Assembly (NCBI RefSeq): GCF_003097315.1
Contig: NZ_QDDL01000001.1
Span: 744,001-808,000 of the forward strand
Direction of reading: 5' to 3'
DNA: 64,000 bases
Source of the DNA: Pelagibaculum spongiae
Lineage (GTDB): Bacteria; Pseudomonadota; Gammaproteobacteria; Enterobacterales; Pelagibaculaceae
Under the pieces are notes generated by a model. That model searched no databases. It had not been told where the DNA came from and worked only from the letters and a program-made list of their open reading frames with translations. Below, piece after piece: positions 54,640-64,000 of this stretch. Both the position numbers and the translations under genes were made by a program. Each line of letters begins with the position of its first letter. Position 1 is the first letter of the stretch.

Positions 54640-56142
54640 TTAACTGTTAGCTGATTTTAAATCTTTAGCTGTCGAATGATCATGACTATCGTAGGTCATT
54701 TTTACTTCATCGCTGCCATCACGTTTCATCAGTTTTGCAACCAACCAGACAAACTTTTTATTAGAAAACGCTCTATGTTTTATTCTACGGCGCTGTTGGC
54801 GAAGTGAGTGACCGGGAATATTTCGATCAATCAACAAATACAAACCTCTCACTTGTTTGATGATGCTAAATAACGGCATTGACCACCAAGCCTGCTTTGG
54901 CATACCCGGCATTAACTCAAAAATCTCGTCTCCATAAGCCCACTGGTTAATGCCATTCAAAAAACCTTGGGGCAAAGGTGCTAATTTTTGCATTAATTTT
55001 GATCGCTGCCTTTTCGCTAGCAACTGCGGAATGCCGAAATAGAAAGCCTGGTTCAGTTGCTCAGTAAATGGCGTAACCCCTTCACACATCGACAAAGAAT
55101 GATCAATGTACAAGCAACATTCATCTAAGTCTTTCGGCAATAAGTGGTAATCAATGCCATTAATATAAGAAATCACCCTCGCTAGCTCACAACAGCTTTC
55201 ATAGTCTTCTCGGCTATAGCGGGCACCCAGCGAAGCGCTAAACCAAAGGCAAAATAGGCTGAACATCATGCCGCCAGTAGTAGAGATACGCATCGACATG
55301 GGATGTCCGCGCTGATCAAAATCCATAATGTCTGGCTGATTCTCAACCTTGATCACCTGATTACGAATTTGTGAATGCATTAAACGCACTCTGACACCGG
55401 TCTTAAGGCTTTTACTAAACCTCTGAAATACATCAGCCGATGAAACATCACCAACAACATAAGAACTGGTTTCAACAAATCGACTTAGGGAATTTTCAAC
55501 ATCAAAAAATCGTCCGGTTGCACCGACCATTCGCGACACAGGCCCGATTGAAGAAGATACCCATATCAAGCTGGTATTCGCCATGTAATGAATGGCTGGC
55601 GACATATCAGCGAGTAAATCAGCACCTTTTTGAGCTTTTTCTAGATCAAATAATTTCGGCGTTGCATCAACCTGCTCGAAAAATTCTTTCATAATTTCCG
55701 GCGGCTGATCGACACTGTCGATACCATTTTCCAGCGCCTGCTCAAATAGACGTCGGCCAGAACCATCCTTTTGTTTTTTCACCCACAAAGCTAGCTGATC
55801 GCCCACCCAATCGCCTTCCCATTCAGCATCCACCCACTGATCTATGCGCTTTTTCCAGGGTCGAAATGCCGCTGAAGACGTTTTCATCCAATAGCCGGTA
55901 TCGGAAAATAGCATTTGCCGATAACCTTCATAAAGCGAGCTATAACTAGCGCTCACGGCAGGTGCCGGTCGCAACGGCTGTTCGGGTTGTTGCTTGCGAT
56001 AGAAATTATATGGATGATCGTTAAATGCTGAAGTCACAGTTTGGCGAGCCTTTTTTATTATTTTAAGCGCTTGCTGATTGTGCACTGCCAAGCCAAAGTA
56101 TTCTATGATATTGGCAGGCAATTTTTTGTTTACTGCAGACAA
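54640..56142 (-). CDS. DUF2236/MpaB-like oxygenase-family protein
   Basis: 500 residues. The middle region carries the DUF2236 pattern: DLLADMSPAIHYMANTSLIW, VGATGRFFDVENSLSRFVET, GVRVRLMHSQIRNQVIK (the R-V-R-L-M-H segment with the conserved His), GHPMSMRISTTGGMMFSLFC, and a C-terminal helical part. Related proteins include the mycophenolate-pathway oxygenase MpaB and latex-clearing protein, where residues in the equivalent region bind haem. Whether this protein binds haem is not shown. No signal peptide or membrane anchor is obvious. It is divergent from the small secreted protein gene at 56178, with only 35 bases between the starts. Substrate unknown. Confidence 0.75.
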   Translation of the reverse strand: MSAVNKKLPANIIEYFGLAVHNQQALKIIKKARQTVTSAFNDHPYNFYRKQQPEQPLRPAPAVSASYSSLYEGYRQMLFSDTGYWMKTSSAAFRPWKKRIDQWVDAEWEGDWVGDQLALWVKKQKDGSGRRLFEQALENGIDSVDQPPEIMKEFFEQVDATPKLFDLEKAQKGADLLADMSPAIHYMANTSLIWVSSSIGPVSRMVGATGRFFDVENSLSRFVETSSYVVGDVSSADVFQRFSKSLKTGVRVRLMHSQIRNQVIKVENQPDIMDFDQRGHPMSMRISTTGGMMFSLFCLWFSASLGARYSREDYESCCELARVISYINGIDYHLLPKDLDECCLYIDHSLSMCEGVTPFTEQLNQAFYFGIPQLLAKRQRSKLMQKLAPLPQGFLNGINQWAYGDEIFELMPGMPKQAWWSMPLFSIIKQVRGLYLLIDRNIPGHSLRQQRRRIKHRAFSNKKFVWLVAKLMKRDGSDEVKMTYDSHDHSTAKDLKSANS

Positions 56143-56177
56143 AATTGCGCTTTTGAGAATTAAACGGACAATAACAA

Positions 56178-56645
56178 ATGCTCATTATTTTACAACTTCA
56201 GCGCTGCACTAATTTTTTTCAGTACCTATGCATTTTGCTGTTTGTTTTTTGCTTTAGCTGCGCCCAAGCTACGACTCCAATTACTGATGAAAGCCTACTC
56301 CAGCTAGGCAACCAATTTCAGAAAACGCGTAAACCGTCTCAAACACGCAGCGATGATTTGCTATGGCAAGGTAAAAAACATCAACTGATGCAGCAAATAG
56401 CCCAACAACTAGACCTGCAATTTTTTAACTGCTCAAGCATTGAATCATTGCTCGGGACAGCTGACACACAAGTGGCTATTCAATCGCTAGGCGAAGTTAA
56501 CTGGACGTCTCAATCGCCAAATCAGCAGCAATATCAACAATCAAAACTGTTGGCTTATTATTGGCGGCAACAGCACGATATGTTGATTGTGGCTTGCTCA
56601 GAGCAACAAACTGCTCTAACTGGCTGGCGTTATTTATGGGAGTAA
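56178..56645 (+). CDS. Small exported protein of unknown function
   Basis: 155 residues with an N-terminal signal peptide (YLCILLFVFCFSCAQA then TTPITDES). The mature part is Gln-rich and hydrophilic (KKHQLMQQIAQQLDLQFF, QQQYQQSKLLAYYWRQQHDM) and ends LTGWRYLWE. No known family. The Cys in LFVFCFSCAQA does not form a good lipobox. The gene starts 35 bases from the divergent DUF2236 gene and ends ten bases before the next frame, so it may be cotranscribed with it. Confidence 0.5.
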   Translation: MLIILQLQRCTNFFQYLCILLFVFCFSCAQATTPITDESLLQLGNQFQKTRKPSQTRSDDLLWQGKKHQLMQQIAQQLDLQFFNCSSIESLLGTADTQVAIQSLGEVNWTSQSPNQQQYQQSKLLAYYWRQQHDMLIVACSEQQTALTGWRYLWE

Positions 56646-56655
56646 TCACCCTGCG

Positions 56656-57194
56656 ATGAAATACAGAAAAATTGAAATCCAGATTTCTGATGATAAAACT
56701 TTTTACATCCTCCTTGAAAAAGAAGCATGGAAAACAATAGGAACGAGCTGCTTATCATTTGCTCGTCGAGTTAAATATAAAACAATAGCTGCTCCAGTAG
56801 GTACTTCTGATTCATACATCAAAAGCTATATTGAAGCGCCTTCGGTTGGAGCTGTTCCATGGAATGGGATACAAACTCAAATCTCTGAAATCTCTGATGC
56901 TGGATATTTTTTAATTGCAGTCTATCTCGGAAAACTTGATTCTCACTTTATTCGACTTTGCTCTGACGCTTGGTACCATACTCACGGCACTTTCCTGCAA
57001 ATGGGAAAAAAGTTCTAAACAGCGACACCTATGCTGGAATCGATTCTTTGATAACGGGAACCACTCCTCCAGTAATACCAGGGAACAGATGTCTCGGCCT
57101 ATGGCTGATTCCTTTCACTGAAGATTATGATGCTAAAGATAAGAAAAAGTATCTTGTAAAAACCAAAAATGTCTACTCTATAAAAAAGCCATGA
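56656..57194 (+). pseudogene. Unknown protein, apparently frameshifted at an A6 run
   Basis: The frame from ATG 56656 gives 120 residues (MKYRKIEIQISDDKTFYILL to LQMGKKF) and stops at 57018. In another frame the sequence continues without a break from the same place: GKKVLNSDTYAGIDSLITGT to [11 protein letters not shown], stopping at 57194. The switch falls on GGGAAAAAAG, a homopolymer prone to slippage or sequencing error. Joined, the product would be about 178 residues with charged ends and no signal peptide. No family is recognised. It could be a decayed gene, a sequencing artefact, or translational slippage. It follows the small exported protein gene by ten bases. Confidence 0.45.
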
Positions 57195-57453
57195 AATTGC
57201 TGTCAACCCTTATCTAGCAGCATCGAGAAGAGTGAATTCCAACCAGCCCGTTCCTCTACTCCAACCATCCGATAACCCAGATTCTATTTGCACCTTTCAC
57301 TGCAATCTGGCTTTAATATTGTCACTTGGCTCAAAAAAAATAACACGAAACAAATCGGCCACTACTTACTCGCTTATACCAAAGTCGAATGGTTTGTTAG
57401 CGCCATTCCTTTTAAAAATGAGTCCATACAGATCACAAGAGCGAGGTATCGCC

Positions 57454-59427
57454 ATGATTGATAGTCAGATTGCTGCACCAGCCACCTTAAACCCGACCAA
57501 TACGGGATCCACTCACAGTCGACTGGATGAAGCCAAGTATCGTGAAATGTATCAGCAGTCGGTTATCAATCCCGACGGATTCTGGCGCGAGCATGGCCAG
57601 CGACTAGACTGGTACGCCCCTTATTCTCAGGTGAAAAGTGTTTCATTCGATGAACACTTTGTAGACATTAAATGGTATCAAGACGGCACTTTGAACGCGT
57701 CTTACAACTGCCTTGACCGTCACCTTGAAACGCGTGCCGACCAAGTTGCGATTTATTGGGAAGGCGATGACGAGCGTGAGTCAAAAGCTGTTACCTACCG
57801 TGAACTCCATGAAAGAGTCAGCCGCCTAGCCAACGCTCTAAAAGGCCAAGGTGTTAGACAAGGTGAAGTCGTCACCATCTACATGCCAATGATTGTAGAA
57901 GCGACCATCGCCATGCTGGCTTGCGCCCGAATTGGTGCAGTTCACTCGGTAGTATTTGGCGGTTTTTCTCCCGACGCTTTAGCCGGTCGAATTATCGATT
58001 GTGAATCCAAAGTTGTTATTACTGCCGATGAAGGCATGCGTGGCGGCAAAGCGGTTCCTTTAAAAGAAAATGTTGATGAAGCGCTAACGCACCCTCAACT
58101 AAAAACCGTTGAAAAAGTTATTGTTTATCGCCGTACCGGCAACCAAATAAATTGGCATCATCATCGCGATGTTTGGTGGCATGAGCTGGAGCGCATTTCC
58201 TCTCCCCATTGCCAACCACGCGAGATGAATGCAGAAGATCCGCTGTTTATTCTTTATACCTCTGGCTCAACCGGTAAGCCTAAGGGCGTGGTTCATACCA
58301 CCGGTGGCTACATGGTTTATGCATCGATGACCCACGACTATGTCTTCGATTATCGGGAAGGCGAAGTCTATTGGTGTAATGCCGATGTTGGCTGGATTAC
58401 CGGTCACTCTTACATCGTGTATGGACCGCTAGCTAATGGCGCAACCCAGGTGATGTATGAAGGGGTACCTAACTATCCTGACGTTTCTCGACTGTGCAAG
58501 ATTGTCGATAAATACAAAGTTAATATTCTTTATACCGCGCCAACGGTCATCAGAAGCCTAATGGCCGCGGGTGATGAATCAATTTCCAGCACTAGCCGTG
58601 AAAGTCTGCGTTTGCTGGGTTCGGTGGGTGAACCCATCAATCCAGAAGCTTGGAATTGGTACCATGATAAAATTGGTCTTGGTAAATGCGACATTGTTGA
58701 CACTTGGTGGCAAACCGAAACTGGCGGCATAATGATCACGCCGATGCCTGGCGTAACTCAGCTAAAACCTGGTTCAGCAACTCGCCCTTTCTTTGGTGTT
58801 ATTCCGGCCTTGGTCGATAATTTGGGCAACCTAATCGATGGCCCAGCAGAAGGTAATTTAGTACTGCTCGATAGCTGGCCGGGTCAATCAAGAACGCTTT
58901 ACGGTGATCATGACCGATTTGTCCAAACCTACTTCACTCATTTCCGGGGCATGTATTTCACCGGAGACGGTGCAAAACGTGATGAAGATGGTTACTTCTG
59001 GATTACCGGTCGAGTAGATGACGTTCTCAACGTATCTGGCCACCGTATGGGTACCGCAGAAATTGAATCTGCATTGGTCGCCCACCCAGATGTAGCAGAA
59101 GCCGCTGTTGTCGGCGTACCACACGATATTAAAGGTCAGGGTATTTACGTTTACATCACCCTTACCAACGGTAAGGAGTGGTCAACCGCAGATACACCGA
59201 CAGAAATGCGCAACTGGGTGCGCCACGAAATTGGCCCAATTGCTACACCTGATGTGATTCAACATGCACCAGGATTACCAAAAACTCGATCGGGTAAAAT
59301 TATGCGACGTATTCTGCGCAAAATTGCTACCGATGAAATCGATACACTTGGCGATATCTCGACATTGGCAGACCCTTCAGTTGTTGAACAATTAATTGAA
59401 GGTCGAAAGCAGCTAACCAATGGCTAA
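57454..59427 (+). CDS. acs: Acetyl-CoA synthetase (AMP-forming)
   Basis: Converts acetate, ATP and CoA to acetyl-CoA through acetyl-AMP; cytosolic, used for growth on low acetate. I start at the ATG at 57454 (GAGG upstream), giving 657 residues, the usual length. The frame is open to 57232 but the extra 74 residues do not resemble Acs. Motifs: [20 protein letters not shown] (ATP loop), [45 protein letters not shown], and [17 protein letters not shown], whose Lys is the residue acetylated to switch the enzyme off. Single gene with its own terminator. No actP or pta-ackA is visible. Confidence 0.96.
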   Translation: MIDSQIAAPATLNPTNTGSTHSRLDEAKYREMYQQSVINPDGFWREHGQRLDWYAPYSQVKSVSFDEHFVDIKWYQDGTLNASYNCLDRHLETRADQVAIYWEGDDERESKAVTYRELHERVSRLANALKGQGVRQGEVVTIYMPMIVEATIAMLACARIGAVHSVVFGGFSPDALAGRIIDCESKVVITADEGMRGGKAVPLKENVDEALTHPQLKTVEKVIVYRRTGNQINWHHHRDVWWHELERISSPHCQPREMNAEDPLFILYTSGSTGKPKGVVHTTGGYMVYASMTHDYVFDYREGEVYWCNADVGWITGHSYIVYGPLANGATQVMYEGVPNYPDVSRLCKIVDKYKVNILYTAPTVIRSLMAAGDESISSTSRESLRLLGSVGEPINPEAWNWYHDKIGLGKCDIVDTWWQTETGGIMITPMPGVTQLKPGSATRPFFGVIPALVDNLGNLIDGPAEGNLVLLDSWPGQSRTLYGDHDRFVQTYFTHFRGMYFTGDGAKRDEDGYFWITGRVDDVLNVSGHRMGTAEIESALVAHPDVAEAAVVGVPHDIKGQGIYVYITLTNGKEWSTADTPTEMRNWVRHEIGPIATPDVIQHAPGLPKTRSGKIMRRILRKIATDEIDTLGDISTLADPSVVEQLIEGRKQLTNG

Positions 59428-59477
59428 ATCGCTTTGAAGTAAAGAAAAAACTACTCCCGACTGACCTCGGACTTGTT

Positions 59478-59506
59478 ATCCCGCCCATAGAGGCGGGATT
59501 TTTTTT
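59478..59506 (+). terminator. Rho-independent terminator after acs
   Basis: An 8-bp GC-rich stem (ATCCCGCC with GGCGGGAT), a 6-base loop and eight T. Confidence 0.9.
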
Positions 59507-59717
59507 GCCTTGAAATTAAACCGGCCTCCAAGATTATTATAATGCCAACATCAACCTAACTATCTGCAACAAAGCCATTGTAAAGCAGTCTATTTAACAG
59601 AAAACGAGCTTGCTCGTTTTTTTAATCCTACAAAAATAAAACTCGACAAAACATTTCAATAAGATTTATGCTACGCAGAATTATTTTTCATAATTAATAA
59701 CAATAAGAGGTTTTATC

Positions 59718-61241
59718 ATGAGCATTGCCCATTTGAAAGGCACATCCAATCCTAAAATAATTATTATTGGTAGTGGCTTTGCAGGCATCGGCATGGCAAT
59801 CCGCCTCAAGCAATCTGGCATTAATCAGTTCATTCTTCTAGAAAAAGCATCCTCTGTTGGCGGCACTTGGCGCGACAATCATTACCCTGGCGCAGCTTGT
59901 GATGTTCAATCACACCTCTATTCATTTTCTTTTGAAGCAAAGCCAGACTGGTCACACATGTTTGGCAAGCAATCAGAAATATTAAGTTACATTGAGCACT
60001 GCGTAGAAAAGTACCAACTAGCACCACACCTTAGATTTGGCTGTGAGATAAGCGGCGCCGAATATGATCAAGCCAATGGACTGTGGAATATTCAAACTAA
60101 GGATGGTCAGCTGTTTTCTGCCAATGAAATTATTTCAGCTTCTGGCGGGCTAAGCCAACCAACGCTTCCTAATATTCTTGGCATTGAAAAATATCAAAAA
60201 GAATCATTTCATTCTTCTCGTTGGAACCATAATTTCTCAGTCGAAAATAAAACAATTTCTGTTATTGGTACCGGTGCCAGCGCGATTCAATTTGTGCCTG
60301 AATTATTAAAGCAAGGAGCAAAAGTTAAGCTATTTCAAAGAACACCACCATGGATTTTGCCTAAACCTGACCGAAAGATTGGAAAGTTTGAACAAAACAT
60401 TTATAAAAAACTACCTATTTTACAAAACATTTTTCGCCAATCAATATTCTGGAAGTTAGAAGCTCGAGCAACCGGCATGGTCAACTTTCCATGGATATTA
60501 AAAATTGGACAGAAATTAGCAAAGCGTCATTTAAAGAAAATCGTTAAAGATCCGGTGCTATGTGAAAAACTTACACCAAATTACACCATCGGCTGCAAAC
60601 GCATTTTGTTATCAAACAACTACCTTCAGGCAATGCAACATCCGAATTTAGAATTAATTACCGATGCTGTAACTGAAATAACAGAGCAAGGTGTATCAAC
60701 GGCCAATGCAGAGCACTCTTGTGATGCAATTATCTACGGCACCGGCTTTAGCGCTGCAGAAAACTGCATTCCATTTCCGGTCACCGGTAAAAATCAGCAA
60801 ACCCTATCTGATTATTGGAAATCAATTAATGGTGCTGAAGCATACAAGGGCATCTCGGTCAATGGCTTTCCAAACTGGTCATTTATTGTTGGACCGAATA
60901 CTCTACTGGGGCACAGTTCAATTATCCTAATGATTGAACCGCAGGTAGAACATATTCTTCGGTTAATTAAAGAACGTCGCATCAGAAACCTTAAATCGAT
61001 CGAAGTATCTGAGTCTGCCCAGCAAGAATGGAATAAAATTATCCGCAAGAGATCAGAAAAAACAGTTTGGCAATCTGGCGGCTGTCAAAGCTGGTATCTA
61101 ACTAAAGATGGAAAAAACACTACCTTATGGCCCGGCTTTACTTTTGAATTTAAAAAGGCATTGTTAGCTAATGATATAAGCAATTATCAACTAGAAGAAT
61201 ACACTGCGAGCTCCGCTACAGCAGATGAACAAATCGCCTAA
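59718..61241 (+). CDS. Flavin-containing monooxygenase, Baeyer-Villiger-like
   Basis: 507-residue FAD/NADPH oxygenase. FAD fold IIIGSGFAGIGMAIRLKQSG at the start, then GGTWRDNHYPGAACDVQSHL (typical of the group), FHSSRWNHNF (equivalent to the FxGxxxHxxxW/P fingerprint region), and the NADPH fold ISVIGTGASAIQFVPEL. C-terminal GPNTLLGHSSIILMIEPQ is shared with cyclohexanone- and acetone-type BVMOs and related hydroxylases. Oxidation of a ketone or a hydrophobic substrate is likely, exact substrate unknown. AGAGG precedes the ATG. The gene stands alone after acs. A 12-bp hairpin without a T-run follows at 61259-61288. Confidence 0.88.
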   Translation: MSIAHLKGTSNPKIIIIGSGFAGIGMAIRLKQSGINQFILLEKASSVGGTWRDNHYPGAACDVQSHLYSFSFEAKPDWSHMFGKQSEILSYIEHCVEKYQLAPHLRFGCEISGAEYDQANGLWNIQTKDGQLFSANEIISASGGLSQPTLPNILGIEKYQKESFHSSRWNHNFSVENKTISVIGTGASAIQFVPELLKQGAKVKLFQRTPPWILPKPDRKIGKFEQNIYKKLPILQNIFRQSIFWKLEARATGMVNFPWILKIGQKLAKRHLKKIVKDPVLCEKLTPNYTIGCKRILLSNNYLQAMQHPNLELITDAVTEITEQGVSTANAEHSCDAIIYGTGFSAAENCIPFPVTGKNQQTLSDYWKSINGAEAYKGISVNGFPNWSFIVGPNTLLGHSSIILMIEPQVEHILRLIKERRIRNLKSIEVSESAQQEWNKIIRKRSEKTVWQSGGCQSWYLTKDGKNTTLWPGFTFEFKKALLANDISNYQLEEYTASSATADEQIA

Positions 61242-61258
61242 AAAGCCTTAAGTTAACT

Positions 61259-61288
61259 CCGGGCGATATTTTGTAGAATATTGCCCGG
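61259..61288. terminator. Hairpin after the monooxygenase gene
   Basis: CCGGGCGATATT pairs with AATATTGCCCGG (one G-T pair) around a 6-base loop. No T-run follows, so intrinsic termination is uncertain. Confidence 0.45.
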
Positions 61289-61381
61289 GCGATTGAGCTA
61301 ACAAAATGCTCTAATAATTTTGTTGCGAAATAGTCTATCGTTCTATTACACCAAATTAAACAACTCAGCATTACCATCAAT

Positions 61382-62050
61382 ATGAAACCTCTCAATGAAA
61401 ACGCTCAAATATTACCCCCCATAAATGATTTTTACATGGAAAGCCCCCATAATGTTCAGCGGCGCATAGCATATACCGATAAGTGCTCGCCCGTCGAAGT
61501 TTGGTTTTTAATTCCAACCTATAATTTAAATATGACTGTTGACTGCATTGGTTTCGCGCTAGATACGTTTAGGCGATTTGGCTATAACGTCGAAATCCAA
61601 AAGTCACAACCTGTATTAGACGATGAATTTATCGAGCTTGGAAATGTAGACAAAATTCAGATGGGCGATTTAGTTGTGCAAAAATCTTCCGATGACAGGT
61701 TCATTCATTTTGCTCGGGTACTTAACCCATCAACACATAGCGAAGGCCATATTATTCTTGAAAAGCTGGGGCGCCTCAGTCCTCAGTACAGAAAAACAGG
61801 GCAACTTCTCAAGGATCCTTCACACCCAGGCTGTACACTTACTTATTATAGGGAAATTAATTTATCTAAAAGACCTTGGATAATCGAACTACTGAATTTT
61901 CACAAGTATTTAGCCACTCAACCTGGGGCAGAACAAATCATTGCATTTCAGCGATCTTTGATCCCTAGAGAATCATCTGTAAATCCTTCACCTAACCTAG
62001 ACATTGGAACTCGCTTGGCGCAAATAGCAGATAATTTTTTCAAAAAATAA
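61382..62050 (+). CDS. Unknown protein with an NlpC/P60-like Cys-His pattern
   Basis: 222 residues, no signal peptide. NMTVDCIGFALDTFRRFGYN (Cys55 at a helix start), then MGDLVVQKSSDDRFIHFARV (His109 on a beta strand after GDLV) and HIILEKLGRLSPQYRK is the order of an NlpC/P60-type papain-like fold. In that fold GDLVV leads to the strand with the catalytic His, and a later S/E-K-L/W-G turn follows. I cannot place the third residue or the family, so catalysis is conjecture. C-terminal 60 residues look unstructured. It converges on rlpA with only three bases between the stops. Confidence 0.5.
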   Translation: MKPLNENAQILPPINDFYMESPHNVQRRIAYTDKCSPVEVWFLIPTYNLNMTVDCIGFALDTFRRFGYNVEIQKSQPVLDDEFIELGNVDKIQMGDLVVQKSSDDRFIHFARVLNPSTHSEGHIILEKLGRLSPQYRKTGQLLKDPSHPGCTLTYYREINLSKRPWIIELLNFHKYLATQPGAEQIIAFQRSLIPRESSVNPSPNLDIGTRLAQIADNFFKK

Positions 62051-62053
62051 AGC

Positions 62054-63229
62054 TCAACGAACTGAATGCACCGACACACCCTGCGCTTGTAATTGCTGTT
62101 TATAAGCTTCAGCTTGGGCGCTTTGTTTAACTGGACCGAGCTTAACCCGCCACAACTGGTCTTTTTTACTTTGCTCAACAAATAGCGGCCATTCAGTATT
62201 CTGCTTAGCCAGCGTTTTTATTAGCGCCATGGCGCGGGCTTTTTCTGAAAATGCCCCTAGCTGCAGCCAATACTTCTCCTCTGACTTACCATCAAGGCTG
62301 TTACTAATTACTGTTGGTGTATTGGCAGACATCAATGGTAAATCCTTTTTAGGCAAGCGTGCATTAATTGCTGGTTCCAGTTTATCGGTGATGTTTGCTG
62401 GTTGGTTTATAGCGTGACTTGAAGGAGAATTTTCCACCGCCATTGCAGCTGATTGAAACTCCGGAGGCCTAACAACAGGAGCTGCTGCGGCAACTGTTTG
62501 ACCGGCTGCTAAAGCACTTGTTGCTGTGATAGCATTAGAAATTATTTTTTCAGATGTACCCGTAATTAATCGATTACCGCTAGCGTCTTTATTATTTTTA
62601 ATCGGTTGAAGCGTTTTTACTGGTGCACGCCGTGCCGTTTGCATGGTTTGTCGTGCATCGGTTTCAGCAGTCAAAACCTCTACTTTTACCTTGGCAGTAC
62701 CACTTTCGGTAATACCTAAACGCTTGGCAGCGGCCCAAGATAAATCAATCACTCGCCCTTCATGAAACGGGCCGCGATCATTGACTCGTAATACTAATGA
62801 CTGCTGATTATCTAGCCGCGTTACTCGCACATAACTAGGCAAAGGTAAGCTTTTATGCGCCGCTGAAAGCGCAAACATGTCATAGACTTCTCGATTGGAA
62901 GTCAGCCGGCCATGGAATTTTTTGCCATACCAAGAGGCTAGCCCTTGCTCGGTATATCCGGCTTGAACCGATTCCATTACTCGATAGGTTTTGCCAAACA
63001 CCTGGTAACTCGACGGATTGCCATAACGACTTTTCGGCTCATCGATTACCTGGGGCTCTGCTTTAATTAAAGAAACATCTTCTTTAATCAATTGGCTTTG
63101 GCTAGGTGGGCCATCGGTATTCGATCCAATCTTTTTTGGCAGCACACCACCACAACTAACCAATAACAAAACGGCCGGTGCTAATAGCACCAGCCGAGAT
63201 GACAGCATCCCTACTGTAAAAAAATTCAC
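62054..63229 (-). CDS. rlpA: RlpA, septal lytic transglycosylase with SPOR domain
   Basis: Outer-membrane lipoprotein that in Pseudomonas cleaves denuded glycan strands at the division septum. N-terminal signal with lipobox LLVSC (PAVLLLVSCGGVLPKK). Double-psi barrel: GLASWYGKKFHGRLTSNREV, MFALSAAHKSLPLPSYVRVT, LVLRVNDRGPFHEGRVIDLS (Asp in NDRGP) and AAKRLGI. A long Ala/Thr-rich linker follows. The last 75 residues (KYWLQLGAFSEKARAMALIK to QLQAQGVSVHSV) are a SPOR domain that targets denuded peptidoglycan. It starts three bases after the mltB stop, so both are one operon, the common mltB-rlpA arrangement near the elongasome genes. Confidence 0.94.
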   Translation of the reverse strand: MNFFTVGMLSSRLVLLAPAVLLLVSCGGVLPKKIGSNTDGPPSQSQLIKEDVSLIKAEPQVIDEPKSRYGNPSSYQVFGKTYRVMESVQAGYTEQGLASWYGKKFHGRLTSNREVYDMFALSAAHKSLPLPSYVRVTRLDNQQSLVLRVNDRGPFHEGRVIDLSWAAAKRLGITESGTAKVKVEVLTAETDARQTMQTARRAPVKTLQPIKNNKDASGNRLITGTSEKIISNAITATSALAAGQTVAAAAPVVRPPEFQSAAMAVENSPSSHAINQPANITDKLEPAINARLPKKDLPLMSANTPTVISNSLDGKSEEKYWLQLGAFSEKARAMALIKTLAKQNTEWPLFVEQSKKDQLWRVKLGPVKQSAQAEAYKQQLQAQGVSVHSVR

Positions 63230-63232
63230 GAG

Positions 63233-64000
63233 TTAATTCAGTCCTTTTTCAATTTCCCGACTTAACTGCCAAACTGCCATGGCATATAAGGCGCTATGGT
63301 TATATCGAGTGATTACATAAAAGTTATGTAATGTGGTCCAGTATTCTTTTTTATCTTTCTGCCTTAACTCTAGCAGGCGAGCAGGCATTTTATCTGACCA
63401 CTGCTTTGGAATATCTGGAACACCGGCTTCTCTTAATTCACCCAGAATAAGATCAGGCTTGAGCTTTCTGTTCACCAGACCGGGCCATGGTTTGTAGTTT
63501 ATCTCACTAGTGATCGCAACGGGCTCACCCGCCTTCCAACCATGACGCTTAAAATATGCGGCTACTGAGAAGATTGCATCTGCAGTGTTATCAAACAGAT
63601 CGACTACCTGGTCGCCATCGCCATCTACCGCGTAATGGCGATAACTACTGGCAATAAACTGACCTTTACCCATCGCACCGGCATATGAGCCCATCGGCTT
63701 TAATGGATCAAACCCTTGTTCGCGACATAGCAAAAAGAACTGCTCTAGTTCCGATAAAAAGAATTTACTGCGTTTAGGATAACTAAAACCCAAAGTCGCC
63801 AGAGAGTCGATCACTCGATAGCCACCAGCATGTTTGCCATAACGGGTTTCGACACCAATGATTGCGGTAATCACTAATGGATCGACACCATATTTTTTAG
63901 CTGCTGCATCAAGCGTTAATTTATTCTTTTGATAAAAATCAACACCTTGATCGATTCGTTTTTTACCGAGAAAAATTTTGCGGTATTGATACCAGGCTTT
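63233..64000 (-). CDS. mltB: Membrane-bound lytic murein transglycosylase B (5' end outside window)
   Basis: Cleaves the glycan strands of peptidoglycan to 1,6-anhydro products. The frame stays open to the window edge (first visible codons KAWYQYRKIFLGKKRIDQGV), so the N-terminus with its signal lies beyond 64000; 255 residues are visible. YGVDPLVITAIIGVETRYGK holds the catalytic Glu, followed by YRVIDSLATLGFSYPKRSKF, the SYAGAMGKGQFIASSYRHYA segment, DGDGDQVVDLF, and the C-terminal VITRYNHSALYAMAVWQLSR. All are standard for the MltB family. Directly upstream of rlpA in the same operon. Confidence 0.94.
   Translation of the reverse strand, partial: KAWYQYRKIFLGKKRIDQGVDFYQKNKLTLDAAAKKYGVDPLVITAIIGVETRYGKHAGGYRVIDSLATLGFSYPKRSKFFLSELEQFFLLCREQGFDPLKPMGSYAGAMGKGQFIASSYRHYAVDGDGDQVVDLFDNTADAIFSVAAYFKRHGWKAGEPVAITSEINYKPWPGLVNRKLKPDLILGELREAGVPDIPKQWSDKMPARLLELRQKDKKEYWTTLHNFYVITRYNHSALYAMAVWQLSREIEKGLN

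Noticed and set aside
1-64000. tRNA or rRNA genes
   Set aside because: Nothing resembling a tRNA cloverleaf with conserved T-loop sequence or an rRNA segment was noticed on either strand. A covariance search would be decisive.

Overview
The window looks like a chromosome segment of a Gram-negative gammaproteobacterium. It encodes outer-membrane lipoproteins, RlpA and MltB peptidoglycan enzymes, a CurA-type reductase, FadH, RhlE, TopB and Acs, and a probable GlyGly-CTERM surface protein. A marine Oceanospirillales-like host would fit, but nothing in the sequence fixes the genus. Base composition is moderately AT-rich, and intergenic spacers are long and full of dispersed repeats.

Layout. 1-18.4 kb: mostly housekeeping and metabolic genes. 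These are fadH (cut by the window edge), a DEAD-box helicase, a HAD phosphatase-like protein, a KamA-like protein that has lost its cofactor residues, a secreted tail-collar/cadherin-like pair, an arsenate module (ArsR, ArsJ-associated GAPDH, ArsJ), two tandem HAD-like paralogues, curA, an MBL-fold hydrolase and an RNase HI operon. 18.5-40.5 kb: an accessory, repeat-rich island. It holds an isochorismatase-family pseudogene, a first sbcD-sbcC operon, a GIY-YIG protein, an IS66-family transposase between 360-bp direct repeats, a 3' fragment of a further sbcC, a membrane protein resembling abortive-infection proteins, a DUF2026-like protein, a second glutamine-rich sbcD-sbcC operon, an unknown 223-residue protein and a 5' fragment of a further sbcD. 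A family of short hairpin-plus-tail repeats punctuates this island. 40.5-64 kb: an NHL-repeat lipoprotein, two paralogous membrane-anchored proteins of unknown function, topB, a beta-CASP ribonuclease-like MBL protein, a REC-GGDEF diguanylate cyclase, an M14 carboxypeptidase, an alpha/beta hydrolase, a DUF2236 oxygenase-like protein, acs, a Baeyer-Villiger-like monooxygenase, and mltB-rlpA at the right edge.

How genes work together. GAPDH and ArsJ form the known arsenate detoxification route through 1-arseno-3-phosphoglycerate, probably under the ArsR upstream. Each SbcD/SbcC pair would form a nuclease/ATPase complex for processing DNA ends and hairpins. That is notable in an island carrying several hairpin-forming repeats and remnants of at least one additional sbcDC operon. 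MltB and RlpA are adjacent and both cut peptidoglycan. The most unusual observations are the cofactor-less KamA homologue, the multiplied sbcDC locus and the undescribed hairpin repeat family at its junctions.
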